Shown here: in pieces, positions 1 through 6,221 of the stretch
Position numbering within the stretch: the stretch's first letter is position 1
Layout of the letters: each line of letters starts with the position of its first letter
Assembly (NCBI GenBank): GCA_024763495.1
Contig: JANTFJ010000160.1
Span: forward strand, 1 to 6,342
Length of the DNA stretch: 6,342 bases
Direction of reading: 5' to 3'
DNA from: Desulfobulbaceae bacterium
GTDB taxonomy: Bacteria > Desulfobacterota > Desulfobulbia > Desulfobulbales > SURF-16
Notes under the pieces: generated by a model
The model's database searches: none
What the model saw: only the letters and a program-made list of their open reading frames with translations
What the model was told of the DNA's origin: nothing
Program-made: the position numbers and the translations under genes

Positions 1-246
1 TTTAAATAGCGCTGCTATTCGCAGAAAATGACCGAAAAAATGGTCTCAATTCTCCAATTTTTCGCTACGGCTTCTATTCTCGGACAGCCTCCTGGGCGAT
101 GGTTCCCGTAGGTCAGGTTGCGCAGAGCGTTACCTGACAGAACGTAATTGGTAAAAGGCAGATTCGGTACCCTGTGATCATTTATGAATAAACATCCGGG
201 GAGGCGGGGTGGCCGGAGTATTAACCCATGCAACAAAAACGGGTAG
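1..246. other. Non-coding region downstream of the operon, structured, no gene recognised
   Basis: The 246 nt between the stop of the RACo-like gene and the window edge hold no convincing gene. A 73-aa minus-strand frame needs a TTG start only a few bases after the previous stop, has no ribosome binding site and matches no family I know. The stretch contains the hairpin at 112-138, the adjoining 65-70/106-111 stem, a short GACC/GGTC hairpin at 30-45 and two related segments (near 11-24 and 69-82) around the shared core CTATTC. No clear intrinsic terminator for the operon was found. Confidence 0.5.
112..138. repeat. Hairpin downstream of the RACo-like gene
   Basis: GTCAGGT at 112-118 pairs with ACCTGAC at 132-138. 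Inside, after a T-T mismatch, GCGC pairs with GCGT (one G-T wobble) around an AGA loop. No T-run follows on either strand, so it is not an obvious intrinsic terminator. It directly abuts a second possible stem, CTACGG at 65-70 with CCGTAG at 106-111. Confidence 0.55.
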
Positions 247-2178
247 TTATGAAGTTATTCTCTTTTTTGCTTCAGGGAAAATGGTCCAGTCCGTATGGGG
301 GAGGAACAGCGAGGCCACATACTGATCTTTAAAATTGTTGACCTCCGACAGCTCAAAGCTGGTCATGCGCTGTACCACCTCCACGACATCCAGCCTGATA
401 TGGTTGCTGAGTTCGCTCATCCCGGCTCCCATAAGGGAACCATTACCGACATATAAAATTTTATCAAGATTAACCTCAGGCAGCAGGCCGACAGTCATGG
501 CGCTGTCAAGATCAATATAGGAGCCAAAGGCCCCGGCCAGAATAATCTGTTCTATGTCGGAAACCTGCAGCCCCACCTCTTCGATCAGGGTTTTAACTCC
601 GGCAAAAATAGCGGCCTTGGCCCGGATAAAGTTTTGAATGTCTACTTCGTTAATAACAATGTCGTGGTTGGTTCCGGCTTCATCCCGGTTAACCAGGACA
701 AACTCATACCCGCTTTTTCCCTGCCTGATTCGGGCAATTTCCCGATCACGGACAAATTTACCGCGCTGATCCAGCAGGCCTCGTTCAAACAGGGCCGCGA
801 CAATAATCAACAGGCCGGAACCACAGATGCCCACCGGCGGTTTGTTGTCGATGGTGGTCAGCATAGGCTCATAGCTGCGAGGATGGAGACTGCAGTCGGA
901 TATGGCTCCGGCCGCTGCCCGCATGCCATGAGTGATGCCGCCGCCTTCAAAGGCCGGGCCGGCGGAACAGGCAGCGCACACCAGCCACTCCCGGCTGCCG
1001 ATAACAATTTCGGCATTGGTGCCGATATCAACAAAAAGGGTCAGTTTGTCGGTACGGTACATGCCTGAACCCATTACTCCGGCAACAATATCACCGCCCA
1101 CATAACTTGAAATCGAGGGATAGAGCAGGGCAATAGCGTGTTCAGGAAGATGGAGCCCCAGGTCAGTGGCCCTGATCGGTGGGAAAAAAGTGGAAACCGG
1201 AACATAGGGTGCCCGCCTGATATTGTCCGGCTCAAGCCTGAGAAAGAGGTGAGTCATGGTAGTGTTGCCGGCCAGGGTGACTGAATCAATCTCCTCCCTG
1301 CCGATTTCACTTTCAGCCAGCATCCTGGCGATAACCTTGTTAATGGTTGCGGCTACAAGTTCCTGCATGAGTTTCAGGCCCCTGGGCTTTTCCGCCTGGA
1401 TAATCCGGCTGATAACATCTTCGCCGTAACTCAGCTGGCCATTATAATCCCCGGCGGCGGCCAGGATTCTGCCGCTGTGCAGATCAATCAATCGGCCCCA
1501 GACCGTAGTGGTGCCGATATCGATTGCCAGCCCGAAGTTACGTTCAACCCAGTTGCCGGACTGAATATTAACTACATGGGTTTTGCCATGGCGGTGAACC
1601 GGCCTGGCCAGGGTAACGGTAACCTTGAAATCATGCTCGCGCAGTACCCGGCGTATTTTGCGCATTACCGCCAGGCTGATAACCAGCCGCCGTTCATCAT
1701 ATTGATTTTTCAAGCCCAGCACAATGCGGCCCGCGTCAGCCATGTTGTCGTCTGCCCTGGGCCGGGGCAGCTCAAGAAACATTTTTTCAACCGGCGGAAT
1801 AAAAATACCCTGGCGCCGCAGTTCTTCAATATCAAAATAATGAAGCATTGCCCGGTGGCGCCGGGGCACATCCACGCTGAGGCCGCCGTCAAGCAGGCCG
1901 GTTTCGTCAATGAGGCGCAGGGTGACATCACTTTTAACCAGGGTGGAACAGGCCAGGCGGATACCATTCAGGTAATCCTCTTCCGTCAGTTTTTCACTCC
2001 TGCCGCCTGTGGTTGTCCCGGATTCAACCTTTATCCGGCATTTGCCGCAGACCCCGGTTCCACCGCAGGATGAATTAATATGGATTCCGGCCTGGTGGGC
2101 GGCTTCCAGCAGGGTAGAGCCGGCTTCGACTTTTATTGAACGGTTAACGGGTTGAAAGGTTACGGTGTAATTGACCAT
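247..2178 (-). CDS. Ferredoxin-ASKHA domain protein; putative reductive activator of corrinoid proteins (RACo/RamA-like)
   Basis: A 643-aa protein with the RACo layout. Members use ATP and an electron from their [2Fe-2S] cluster to return inactive Co(II) corrinoid protein to Co(I). The N-terminal plant-type ferredoxin has ligands Cys38, Cys44, Cys47 and Cys77 in the SSCGGTGVCGKC pattern. A linker/middle region spans about 95-212. The ASKHA ATPase half shows the phosphate-1 motif DIGTTT (220-225), NTTMTH (305-310), GGDIVAG (361-367), the phosphate-2 motif FVDIGTNAE (382-390), SAGPAFEGG (405-413) and LAGAFGSYID (547-556). Length and domain order fit activators of the Wood-Ljungdahl CoFeSP as well as activators of methyltransferase corrinoid proteins. 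The target cannot be told from this window because no corrinoid protein is present. The start at 2178 has GGAG 10 nt upstream. The gene follows the FAD reductase after 60 nt and is probably in the same transcript, though an internal promoter is possible. No membrane segment or signal peptide is evident. Confidence 0.88.
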   Translation of the reverse strand: MVNYTVTFQPVNRSIKVEAGSTLLEAAHQAGIHINSSCGGTGVCGKCRIKVESGTTTGGRSEKLTEEDYLNGIRLACSTLVKSDVTLRLIDETGLLDGGLSVDVPRRHRAMLHYFDIEELRRQGIFIPPVEKMFLELPRPRADDNMADAGRIVLGLKNQYDERRLVISLAVMRKIRRVLREHDFKVTVTLARPVHRHGKTHVVNIQSGNWVERNFGLAIDIGTTTVWGRLIDLHSGRILAAAGDYNGQLSYGEDVISRIIQAEKPRGLKLMQELVAATINKVIARMLAESEIGREEIDSVTLAGNTTMTHLFLRLEPDNIRRAPYVPVSTFFPPIRATDLGLHLPEHAIALLYPSISSYVGGDIVAGVMGSGMYRTDKLTLFVDIGTNAEIVIGSREWLVCAACSAGPAFEGGGITHGMRAAAGAISDCSLHPRSYEPMLTTIDNKPPVGICGSGLLIIVAALFERGLLDQRGKFVRDREIARIRQGKSGYEFVLVNRDEAGTNHDIVINEVDIQNFIRAKAAIFAGVKTLIEEVGLQVSDIEQIILAGAFGSYIDLDSAMTVGLLPEVNLDKILYVGNGSLMGAGMSELSNHIRLDVVEVVQRMTSFELSEVNNFKDQYVASLFLPHTDWTIFPEAKKRITS

Positions 2179-2188
2179 GAAAATTATT

Positions 2189-2192
2189 CTCC
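2189..2192 (-). promoter_or_regulatory. Weak ribosome binding site of the RACo-like gene
   Basis: GGAG sits 10 nt before the ATG at 2178, a longer and weaker arrangement than the AGGAGG-type sites of the upstream genes. It lies just 3' of a stable hairpin, so its accessibility could depend on the folding of the leader. Confidence 0.5.
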
Positions 2193-2197
2193 GGATT

Positions 2198-2221
2198 CAG
2201 CCTCCCTGGAGGCTGTTTTTT
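2198..2221 (+). terminator. Intergenic hairpin with T-tract on the plus strand
   Basis: CAGCCTCC and GGAGGCTG form a perfect 8-bp inverted repeat at 2198-2215 with a 2-nt centre (effectively a 7-bp stem with a 4-nt loop). It is followed on the plus strand by six T at 2216-2221. In the direction of the genes the A-tract precedes the stem, so it is not a classical terminator for the operon. It could stop antisense transcripts, or act in the minus-strand mRNA as a processing or stability hairpin between the FAD reductase and RACo-like genes. Confidence 0.5.
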
Positions 2222-2238
2222 CGTAAGCGTTCACTTTT

Positions 2239-3048
2239 TCAATGAGCTTTCAGCTGGGCCAGATCAAACACCGGGCCGTCAACACAGACCAGTTTATTGT
2301 CAAGATAGCAGTGGCCGCAGACGCCGATACCACATTTCATATGACGTTCCATGGTAGTAATAATTTCCTTATCGGTAAAGCCCATCTTGCTTAATTCCGG
2401 GAGGCAGAATTTAATCATTATCGGCGGGCCGCAAAGCAGTGAGCTTTTAGGGTTTTCTATTTCAAGACCGGCCAGCAGGGTGGTTACCACGCCGACATGC
2501 CCGTTCCAGCCTTCTGCTGCCGTATCAACACTGAGTTGACAGTCTATTCCTTTTTTCTGCCATAACTTAATATCAGCGCTAAAGGCAATATCGTCCGGCG
2601 CGCGACTGCCGTAAAGCAGGGTAATTTTGCCATAGCCGCCCTTGTCCAGGCAGTAATTTATTACCCCGCGCAGGGGGGCCAGACCGATACCGCCGGCCAC
2701 AAAGAGCAGGTTACGGTCGCTTAGTTTATCCATGGTAAAAGGTGTGCCGAATGGGCCGCGCAGCCCGACCAGATCTCCCAGCCGCAATTCGTGCATGGCG
2801 CCGGTCAATTTTCCGGCCAGCCGGACGCTCAGTTCGATATTGCCGGGCCTGGTGGGGGTGGAAGAAAAGGAAATCGGCGCTTCGCCGCAGTGAGGAACTG
2901 AAACCATCATGAACTGGCCCGGTTCATAGCTGAATGAACTGTTGAAATCCTCGTCAACAAAACAAAGGACAAAGGTCTTGATCTGAGGATTTTCCGGGAT
3001 GATTTTTTCTATTCTTGCCATCTGCGGCAGATATATATCCCTGCTCAT
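2239..3048 (-). CDS. HydG/AsrB/PyrK-like FAD- and NAD(P)-binding oxidoreductase with [2Fe-2S] site
   Basis: A 269-aa cytoplasmic flavoprotein of the ferredoxin-NADP reductase superfamily, close in length and layout to AsrB (about 272 aa) and the sulfhydrogenase gamma subunit. It likely exchanges electrons between NAD(P)H and the iron-sulfur chain of its partners. The N-terminal FAD domain shows PGQFMMVSVP (43-52), GEAPISFSS (55-63) and GLRGPFG (95-101). The nucleotide-binding domain shows FVAGGIGLAPLR (116-127), LLYGSR (144-149) and the LLCGPP motif (204-209). The C-terminus has a PyrK-type [2Fe-2S] site at Cys239, Cys244, Cys247 and Cys255 in the CGIGVCGHC segment. The start overlaps the preceding TAA as TAATG, and a strong GAGGAGGG precedes it, so the two proteins are probably co-translated and form a complex. 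NAD versus NADP preference cannot be read from the sequence. An internal ATG at residue 10 is a less likely start. Confidence 0.88.
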   Translation of the reverse strand: MSRDIYLPQMARIEKIIPENPQIKTFVLCFVDEDFNSSFSYEPGQFMMVSVPHCGEAPISFSSTPTRPGNIELSVRLAGKLTGAMHELRLGDLVGLRGPFGTPFTMDKLSDRNLLFVAGGIGLAPLRGVINYCLDKGGYGKITLLYGSRAPDDIAFSADIKLWQKKGIDCQLSVDTAAEGWNGHVGVVTTLLAGLEIENPKSSLLCGPPIMIKFCLPELSKMGFTDKEIITTMERHMKCGIGVCGHCYLDNKLVCVDGPVFDLAQLKAH

Positions 3049-4094
3049 TATTTTCCCTCCTCTGCCGGCAATTCATTAACCATTTTAATAAAACGAATCA
3101 TGTCTACCCCGCCGAAGCAGATACCCACGCAGCGACCACAGCCCACGCAACTGGGGCGGCCATGTTTTTCCACATCGGTTTTCAGTTTATGGAGGAAACG
3201 GCGGCGGATTGCGTGATCGGCATAATCAACCGGATTATGGCCGCCGGCCATCCTGGTAAAACCGGCAAAGGTACAACTGTCCCACTGGCGGAGACGGGTT
3301 CCGTGGGTGTCGTCCACGGGCTGATCCACTATGGTAAAACAGGTACAGGTCGGACAGATATAGGCACAGCCCCCACAATCCTGGCAGCGGCTGGACAATT
3401 CTTTCCAGATCGACTCCAGGTCAATATCCGCGGTCAGTTTTTTTATGGCCTGATCAACGTGAACAGTCTGTTTGAAACTTGATCTGGCCTCCAGCACAAC
3501 CTGATATTTATTCCTGCAGTCCTCTTCAGTGGCCGGGGTAAAATAACAGCTCCAGCGCTCCAGTAATTCTTCACCTCGGGCTCGATCCGCTTCCACAAAA
3601 AAACAATGGCCCAGATCGGTAAACTGCAGATCAAAACCATACTCAAGAAACGGCCCGCTCCTGCTGTTATTGCAGAAACAGTTGGCAAAGGGCCGGCTGC
3701 AGCCCAGGGAAATCAGGACTGCCTCCCTGCGCCGTTCAAAATAAAAAGGATCAGGGCTTTTTTGTGAAAAGATGACATCCATATAAAGGATTGCGGTCAG
3801 ATCACAGGAGCGCAGGCCGAAAAATATGGTTGGCTCACTTGAGTTAACCGGCTTGAAATCATAGCCCTTTTTATTTTGATAAGTATAAAGGGGCTCCTCC
3901 TGGGGGAAGAAAAAGGGCTTCAGCGATGCCTGGGCCTGATTTTTCAAGTCAATATGCTGCCGGTCAAAGTCCTCAATAGCAGTGAACATGGTGTCGCCGT
4001 GCCGGTTCTGTACCGGAGCCACCAGCCTGCCCCCTTTTCGCAGTTTTCGTAACAGGGGAACAAGATTGTCTTTCTTTAAGATAAATCCGTTCAT
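3048..4094 (-). CDS. HydB/AsrA-like 4Fe-4S dicluster electron-transfer subunit
   Basis: A 348-aa soluble iron-sulfur protein of the family that includes sulfhydrogenase beta subunits (HydB) and anaerobic sulfite reductase subunit A (AsrA, about 347 aa). It should pass electrons between a catalytic subunit and a flavin reductase. Visible signatures are GLRSCDLTAI (residues 93-102), Cys132/139/141 in the CSRPFANCFC segment, a ferredoxin-like cluster Cys237, 240, 243, 247 followed by PTCTC, the family motif RQWDSCTFAGF...MAGGHNP (269-288), and a second Cx2Cx2Cx3C cluster at Cys316, 319, 322, 326. An upstream ATG at 4121 would give 357 aa, but the ATG at 4094 has GGTGGAG 8 nt upstream and the common ATGA overlap with the fdhF stop, so it is preferred. 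The gene ends in TAATG, overlapping the next start by 1 nt. No siroheme sulfite reductase (AsrC) or hydrogenase subunit is present. The adjacent catalytic gene is formate dehydrogenase, which suggests this is its electron-transfer partner (inference). Confidence 0.88.
   Translation of the reverse strand: MNGFILKKDNLVPLLRKLRKGGRLVAPVQNRHGDTMFTAIEDFDRQHIDLKNQAQASLKPFFFPQEEPLYTYQNKKGYDFKPVNSSEPTIFFGLRSCDLTAILYMDVIFSQKSPDPFYFERRREAVLISLGCSRPFANCFCNNSRSGPFLEYGFDLQFTDLGHCFFVEADRARGEELLERWSCYFTPATEEDCRNKYQVVLEARSSFKQTVHVDQAIKKLTADIDLESIWKELSSRCQDCGGCAYICPTCTCFTIVDQPVDDTHGTRLRQWDSCTFAGFTRMAGGHNPVDYADHAIRRRFLHKLKTDVEKHGRPSCVGCGRCVGICFGGVDMIRFIKMVNELPAEEGK
3055..3062 (-). promoter_or_regulatory. Ribosome binding site of the FAD/NAD(P) oxidoreductase
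   Basis: GAGGAGGG ends 6 nt before the ATG at 3048 and lies inside the 3' end of the upstream gene. It supports the first ATG and translational coupling through the TAATG overlap. Confidence 0.75.
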
Positions 4095-6121
4095 ATTATT
4101 TTCTCCACCTGGGCCGCGCATATTTTGTATTCAGGACATTTTGACTTGGGATCACTAGAGGCATTGGTCAGGAGATTAACCGGGGCCTCGGTAAAATGAA
4201 ACGAAGTATAGAGCATGCCCTCTGCCACCTGTTCCGAAATTAATATTTTCAGTTTTATGCTGCCCCGCCGGGTCGCGAGTTTAACCATTTCACCGGCAAC
4301 AAGGGACAGGGAACCGGCATCAACCGGATTAATTTCCAGCAGAGCCTCCGGGCTTTCCCGGTTTAGCCTGGCGCAGGCCCTGGTCATGGCCGCGGTATGA
4401 TAATGATGGTAGACCCGGCCCGTCATCAGGAGAAAGGGATACTCTCTGTCCGGCTGTTCACCCGGCAGCTGGTGGGCCGCTGGCACAAAGCACCCCCGAC
4501 CCCTGGCAAAATTATATTTATGGAGAAATTCTGTGCCCGGATGCCGGCGGTCAAAACAGGGCCATTGCAGTCCCCAGGATGATTCCAGCCGGTCATGGTA
4601 CATACCCCCGTAAACAGGAGTGAGCAGGGCGATTTCTTCCATTATCTCAGCAGTTGACTCATAGTTCATTTCATAGCCCAGACGCCGGGACAGGGCGGAA
4701 ATAATGTCGCTGTCGGTGCGGCATTGGCCAGGGGGCTTTATGGCCTGGCGCACCATCTGTACCCGTCTTTCCGAATTGGTGAAGGTTCCGGTTTTTTCGG
4801 CAAAGGAGGCGGCAGGAAAGACAACATGGGCAAGTTCGGCGGTTTCGGTTAGGAAAATGTCGGAAACCGCGAGAAATTCAAGTTTTTCCAGGGTATCCCT
4901 CACCCTGGCCAGGGTGGGATCGCTTAACAGGGGATTTTCACCCATGATAAACATGCCCTTGATAGTCTTCCCCTGGCTATGGGTCATCTCCAGCAGGGTC
5001 AGGCCTGGCCTGGCCGGCAGTTCCGTCTGCCAGGCCCTGGCAAATTTTTCCCGGATTATTATATCGCCTACTGCCTGGTAGCCGGGAAATACGCCGGGCA
5101 GGGCACCCATGTCACAGGCCCCCTGGACATTGTTCTGGCCGCGCAGGGGGTCTACCCCGGTATCTGCTTTTTCCACGTTACCGGTAAGCATGGCCAGGTT
5201 GGCAATGGATTGAACATTGTCCGTGCCGCAGATATGCTGGGTTATGCCCAGGCAGTAGCAGATTACCGCTTTACTGGCCCGGCCATAGAGTTCGGCAGCC
5301 TGTTTGATCCGCGAAAGGGGAACATTGGCTACCGCCGCTTTTTCCCTGGGATCAAGACGGAAAAGCATGTCGCGCAGTTGATTGAAATTTTCAGTGCGCA
5401 TTTCAATAAAGACATCATCATGGAGATTGTCGTCAAGAATGAGCCGCATCAGGCAGTTCAACAGGGGAATGTCGGTTCCGGGCCGGTGCTGGAGATGAAT
5501 ATGAGCCTGCCTGGCCAGGGCGGTGCGGCGGGGATCGATAACAATCAGCTTGCTGCCCCGGTCCAGGGCGTCAAAAATACGGCGGGCTACCTGGGGATGG
5601 GCCTCGGTAGTGTTTGAACCGATAACCAGGATAACCTCGGCCCGGCCGATTTCCGCGATGGAATTGGTCATGGCCCCGCTGCCGAAGGTAGTGGCCAGAC
5701 CGGCCACCGTGGGAGCGTGTCAGAGCCGGGCGCAATGATCGATATTATTAGTACCCAGCACTGCCCGGCTGAATTTCTGCAAAAGAAAATTTTCTTCATT
5801 GCTGCACTTGGCCGAACTCAGCAGACCGATACTGTCGGGATTATAATTTTTTTTTAGACGAGCCAGGGATTCTGCGGTAAAATCAAGCGCTTCGTTCCAG
5901 TCAACCGGCACAAGTTTATTTTTATACCGTATTAATGGCTGGGTCAGGCGGTTGGGCGAATGGATAAATTCGTGGATATGCCAGCCCTTGACGCAAAGAT
6001 TTCCCTGGGAAACAGGATGATTACGGCTGGGAGAAGAGCCGGTGACCCTGCCGTTTTCAACCTGGAGATACAAACCGCAGCCACATCCGCAGTAAACGCA
6101 GGTGGTCAGAATTTGGGGCAT
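4091..6121 (-). CDS. fdhF: Selenocysteine-containing formate dehydrogenase, catalytic (molybdopterin) subunit, FdhF-type; read through in-frame TGA
   Basis: Catalyses reversible oxidation of formate to CO2 at a Mo/W-bis(pyranopterin) site, probably in the cytoplasm because no twin-arginine signal is present. The 676-aa product (E. coli FdhF is 715) begins with a [4Fe-4S] domain: Cys8, Cys11, Cys15 and Cys43, then Lys45 in the LCVKG motif. Residue 134 is encoded by TGA and lies in CARL-U-HAP, matching CARV-U-HGP of E. coli FdhF; His135 is the adjacent active-site His. The motif RGQNNVQGACDMGALP begins at about residue 327 and carries the conserved active-site Arg. The C-terminus has the pterin-binding domain, ending near PEYKICAAQVE. 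The ATG at 6121 is supported by AGGAGG 7 nt upstream. The gene overlaps the next one by ATGA. It lacks the NuoG-like ferredoxin extension of larger NAD-linked FdhA proteins, so it needs a partner for electron transfer, plausibly the next two genes. Assigned from remembered family similarity; the family is secure, the physiological direction is not. Confidence 0.95.
4103..4109 (-). promoter_or_regulatory. Ribosome binding site deciding the HydB/AsrA-like start
   Basis: GGTGGAG lies 8 nt before the ATG at 4094 and inside the last codons of fdhF. It would fall inside the coding region if translation began at 4121, so it favours the shorter 348-aa protein. Confidence 0.7.
5691..5722 (-). promoter_or_regulatory. 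Bacterial SECIS element directing Sec insertion in fdhF
   Basis: Just 3' of the UGA, the mRNA can form a perfect 6-bp stem (GUGGCC with GGCCAC) closing the loop GGUCU. Counting the U of UGA as 1, the loop occupies 22-26, the same positions as GGUCU in the E. coli fdhF SECIS as I remember it. That loop is where SelB recognises the GU. In E. coli U17 is bulged; here U17 can pair with A31, giving a fully paired stem. The element lies within the coding sequence and also encodes VAGLAT. Confidence 0.9.
5720..5722 (-). other. In-frame TGA recoded as selenocysteine (Sec134 of FdhF)
   Basis: The reading frame is open on both sides of this TGA. The protein on either side is continuous with one FdhF family member, and the codon falls exactly where E. 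coli FdhF has Sec140 followed by His. TGA is also a genuine stop elsewhere in the window: both the dehydrogenase gene itself and the FAD reductase gene end in TGA. General reassignment of TGA is therefore not the explanation. Confidence 0.95.
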
Positions 6122-6128
6122 GGATTTT

Positions 6129-6134
6129 CCTCCT
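6129..6134 (-). promoter_or_regulatory. Ribosome binding site of fdhF
   Basis: AGGAGG lies 7 nt before the ATG at 6121. This fixes the start of the dehydrogenase and argues against the longer overlapping frame that would begin with GTG near 6329. Confidence 0.85.
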
Positions 6135-6164
6135 GATTATGTTGGTGACTTGCGCGGCGGTTCC

Positions 6165-6221
6165 TACGAAAAATTTTATCCTTGAAATATCAACCAGATG
6201 CCTGCGGTAAAATTTTTCGTA
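6165..6221. repeat. Perfect 14-bp inverted repeat in the fdhF leader
   Basis: TACGAAAAATTTTA at 6165-6178 is the exact reverse complement of TAAAATTTTTCGTA at 6208-6221, with 29 nt between the arms. It lies 44-100 nt upstream of the fdhF start. It may be a paired operator or a leader-RNA hairpin. No convincing -35/-10 or sigma-54 promoter could be placed beside it by eye. Confidence 0.75.

Noticed and set aside
15..236. 73-aa minus-strand frame after the RACo-like gene
   Set aside because: It uses a TTG start just after the previous stop, lacks a ribosome binding site, overlaps strong hairpins and resembles no family I recognise.
1477..2073. 198-aa plus-strand open frame
   Set aside because: It is antisense to the ferredoxin and linker part of the RACo-like protein and has no recognisable motif. 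It is a compositional shadow.
3015..3482. 155-aa plus-strand open frame
   Set aside because: It is antisense to the cysteine-rich half of the HydB/AsrA-like gene and has no recognisable domain.
2239..4094. Anaerobic sulfite reductase operon asrABC
   Set aside because: Lengths and motifs of the two proteins fit AsrA and AsrB, but no AsrC siroheme reductase is adjacent. The coupled catalytic gene is a formate dehydrogenase.
4979..5617. 212-aa plus-strand open frame
   Set aside because: It is antisense to the fdhF catalytic domain, which has clear family motifs throughout. The plus-strand translation shows no recognisable domain.
5720..5722. fdhF as a pseudogene broken by a nonsense mutation
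   Set aside because: The stop is at the known Sec site and is followed by a SECIS hairpin, and the rest of the gene is intact with no frameshift.
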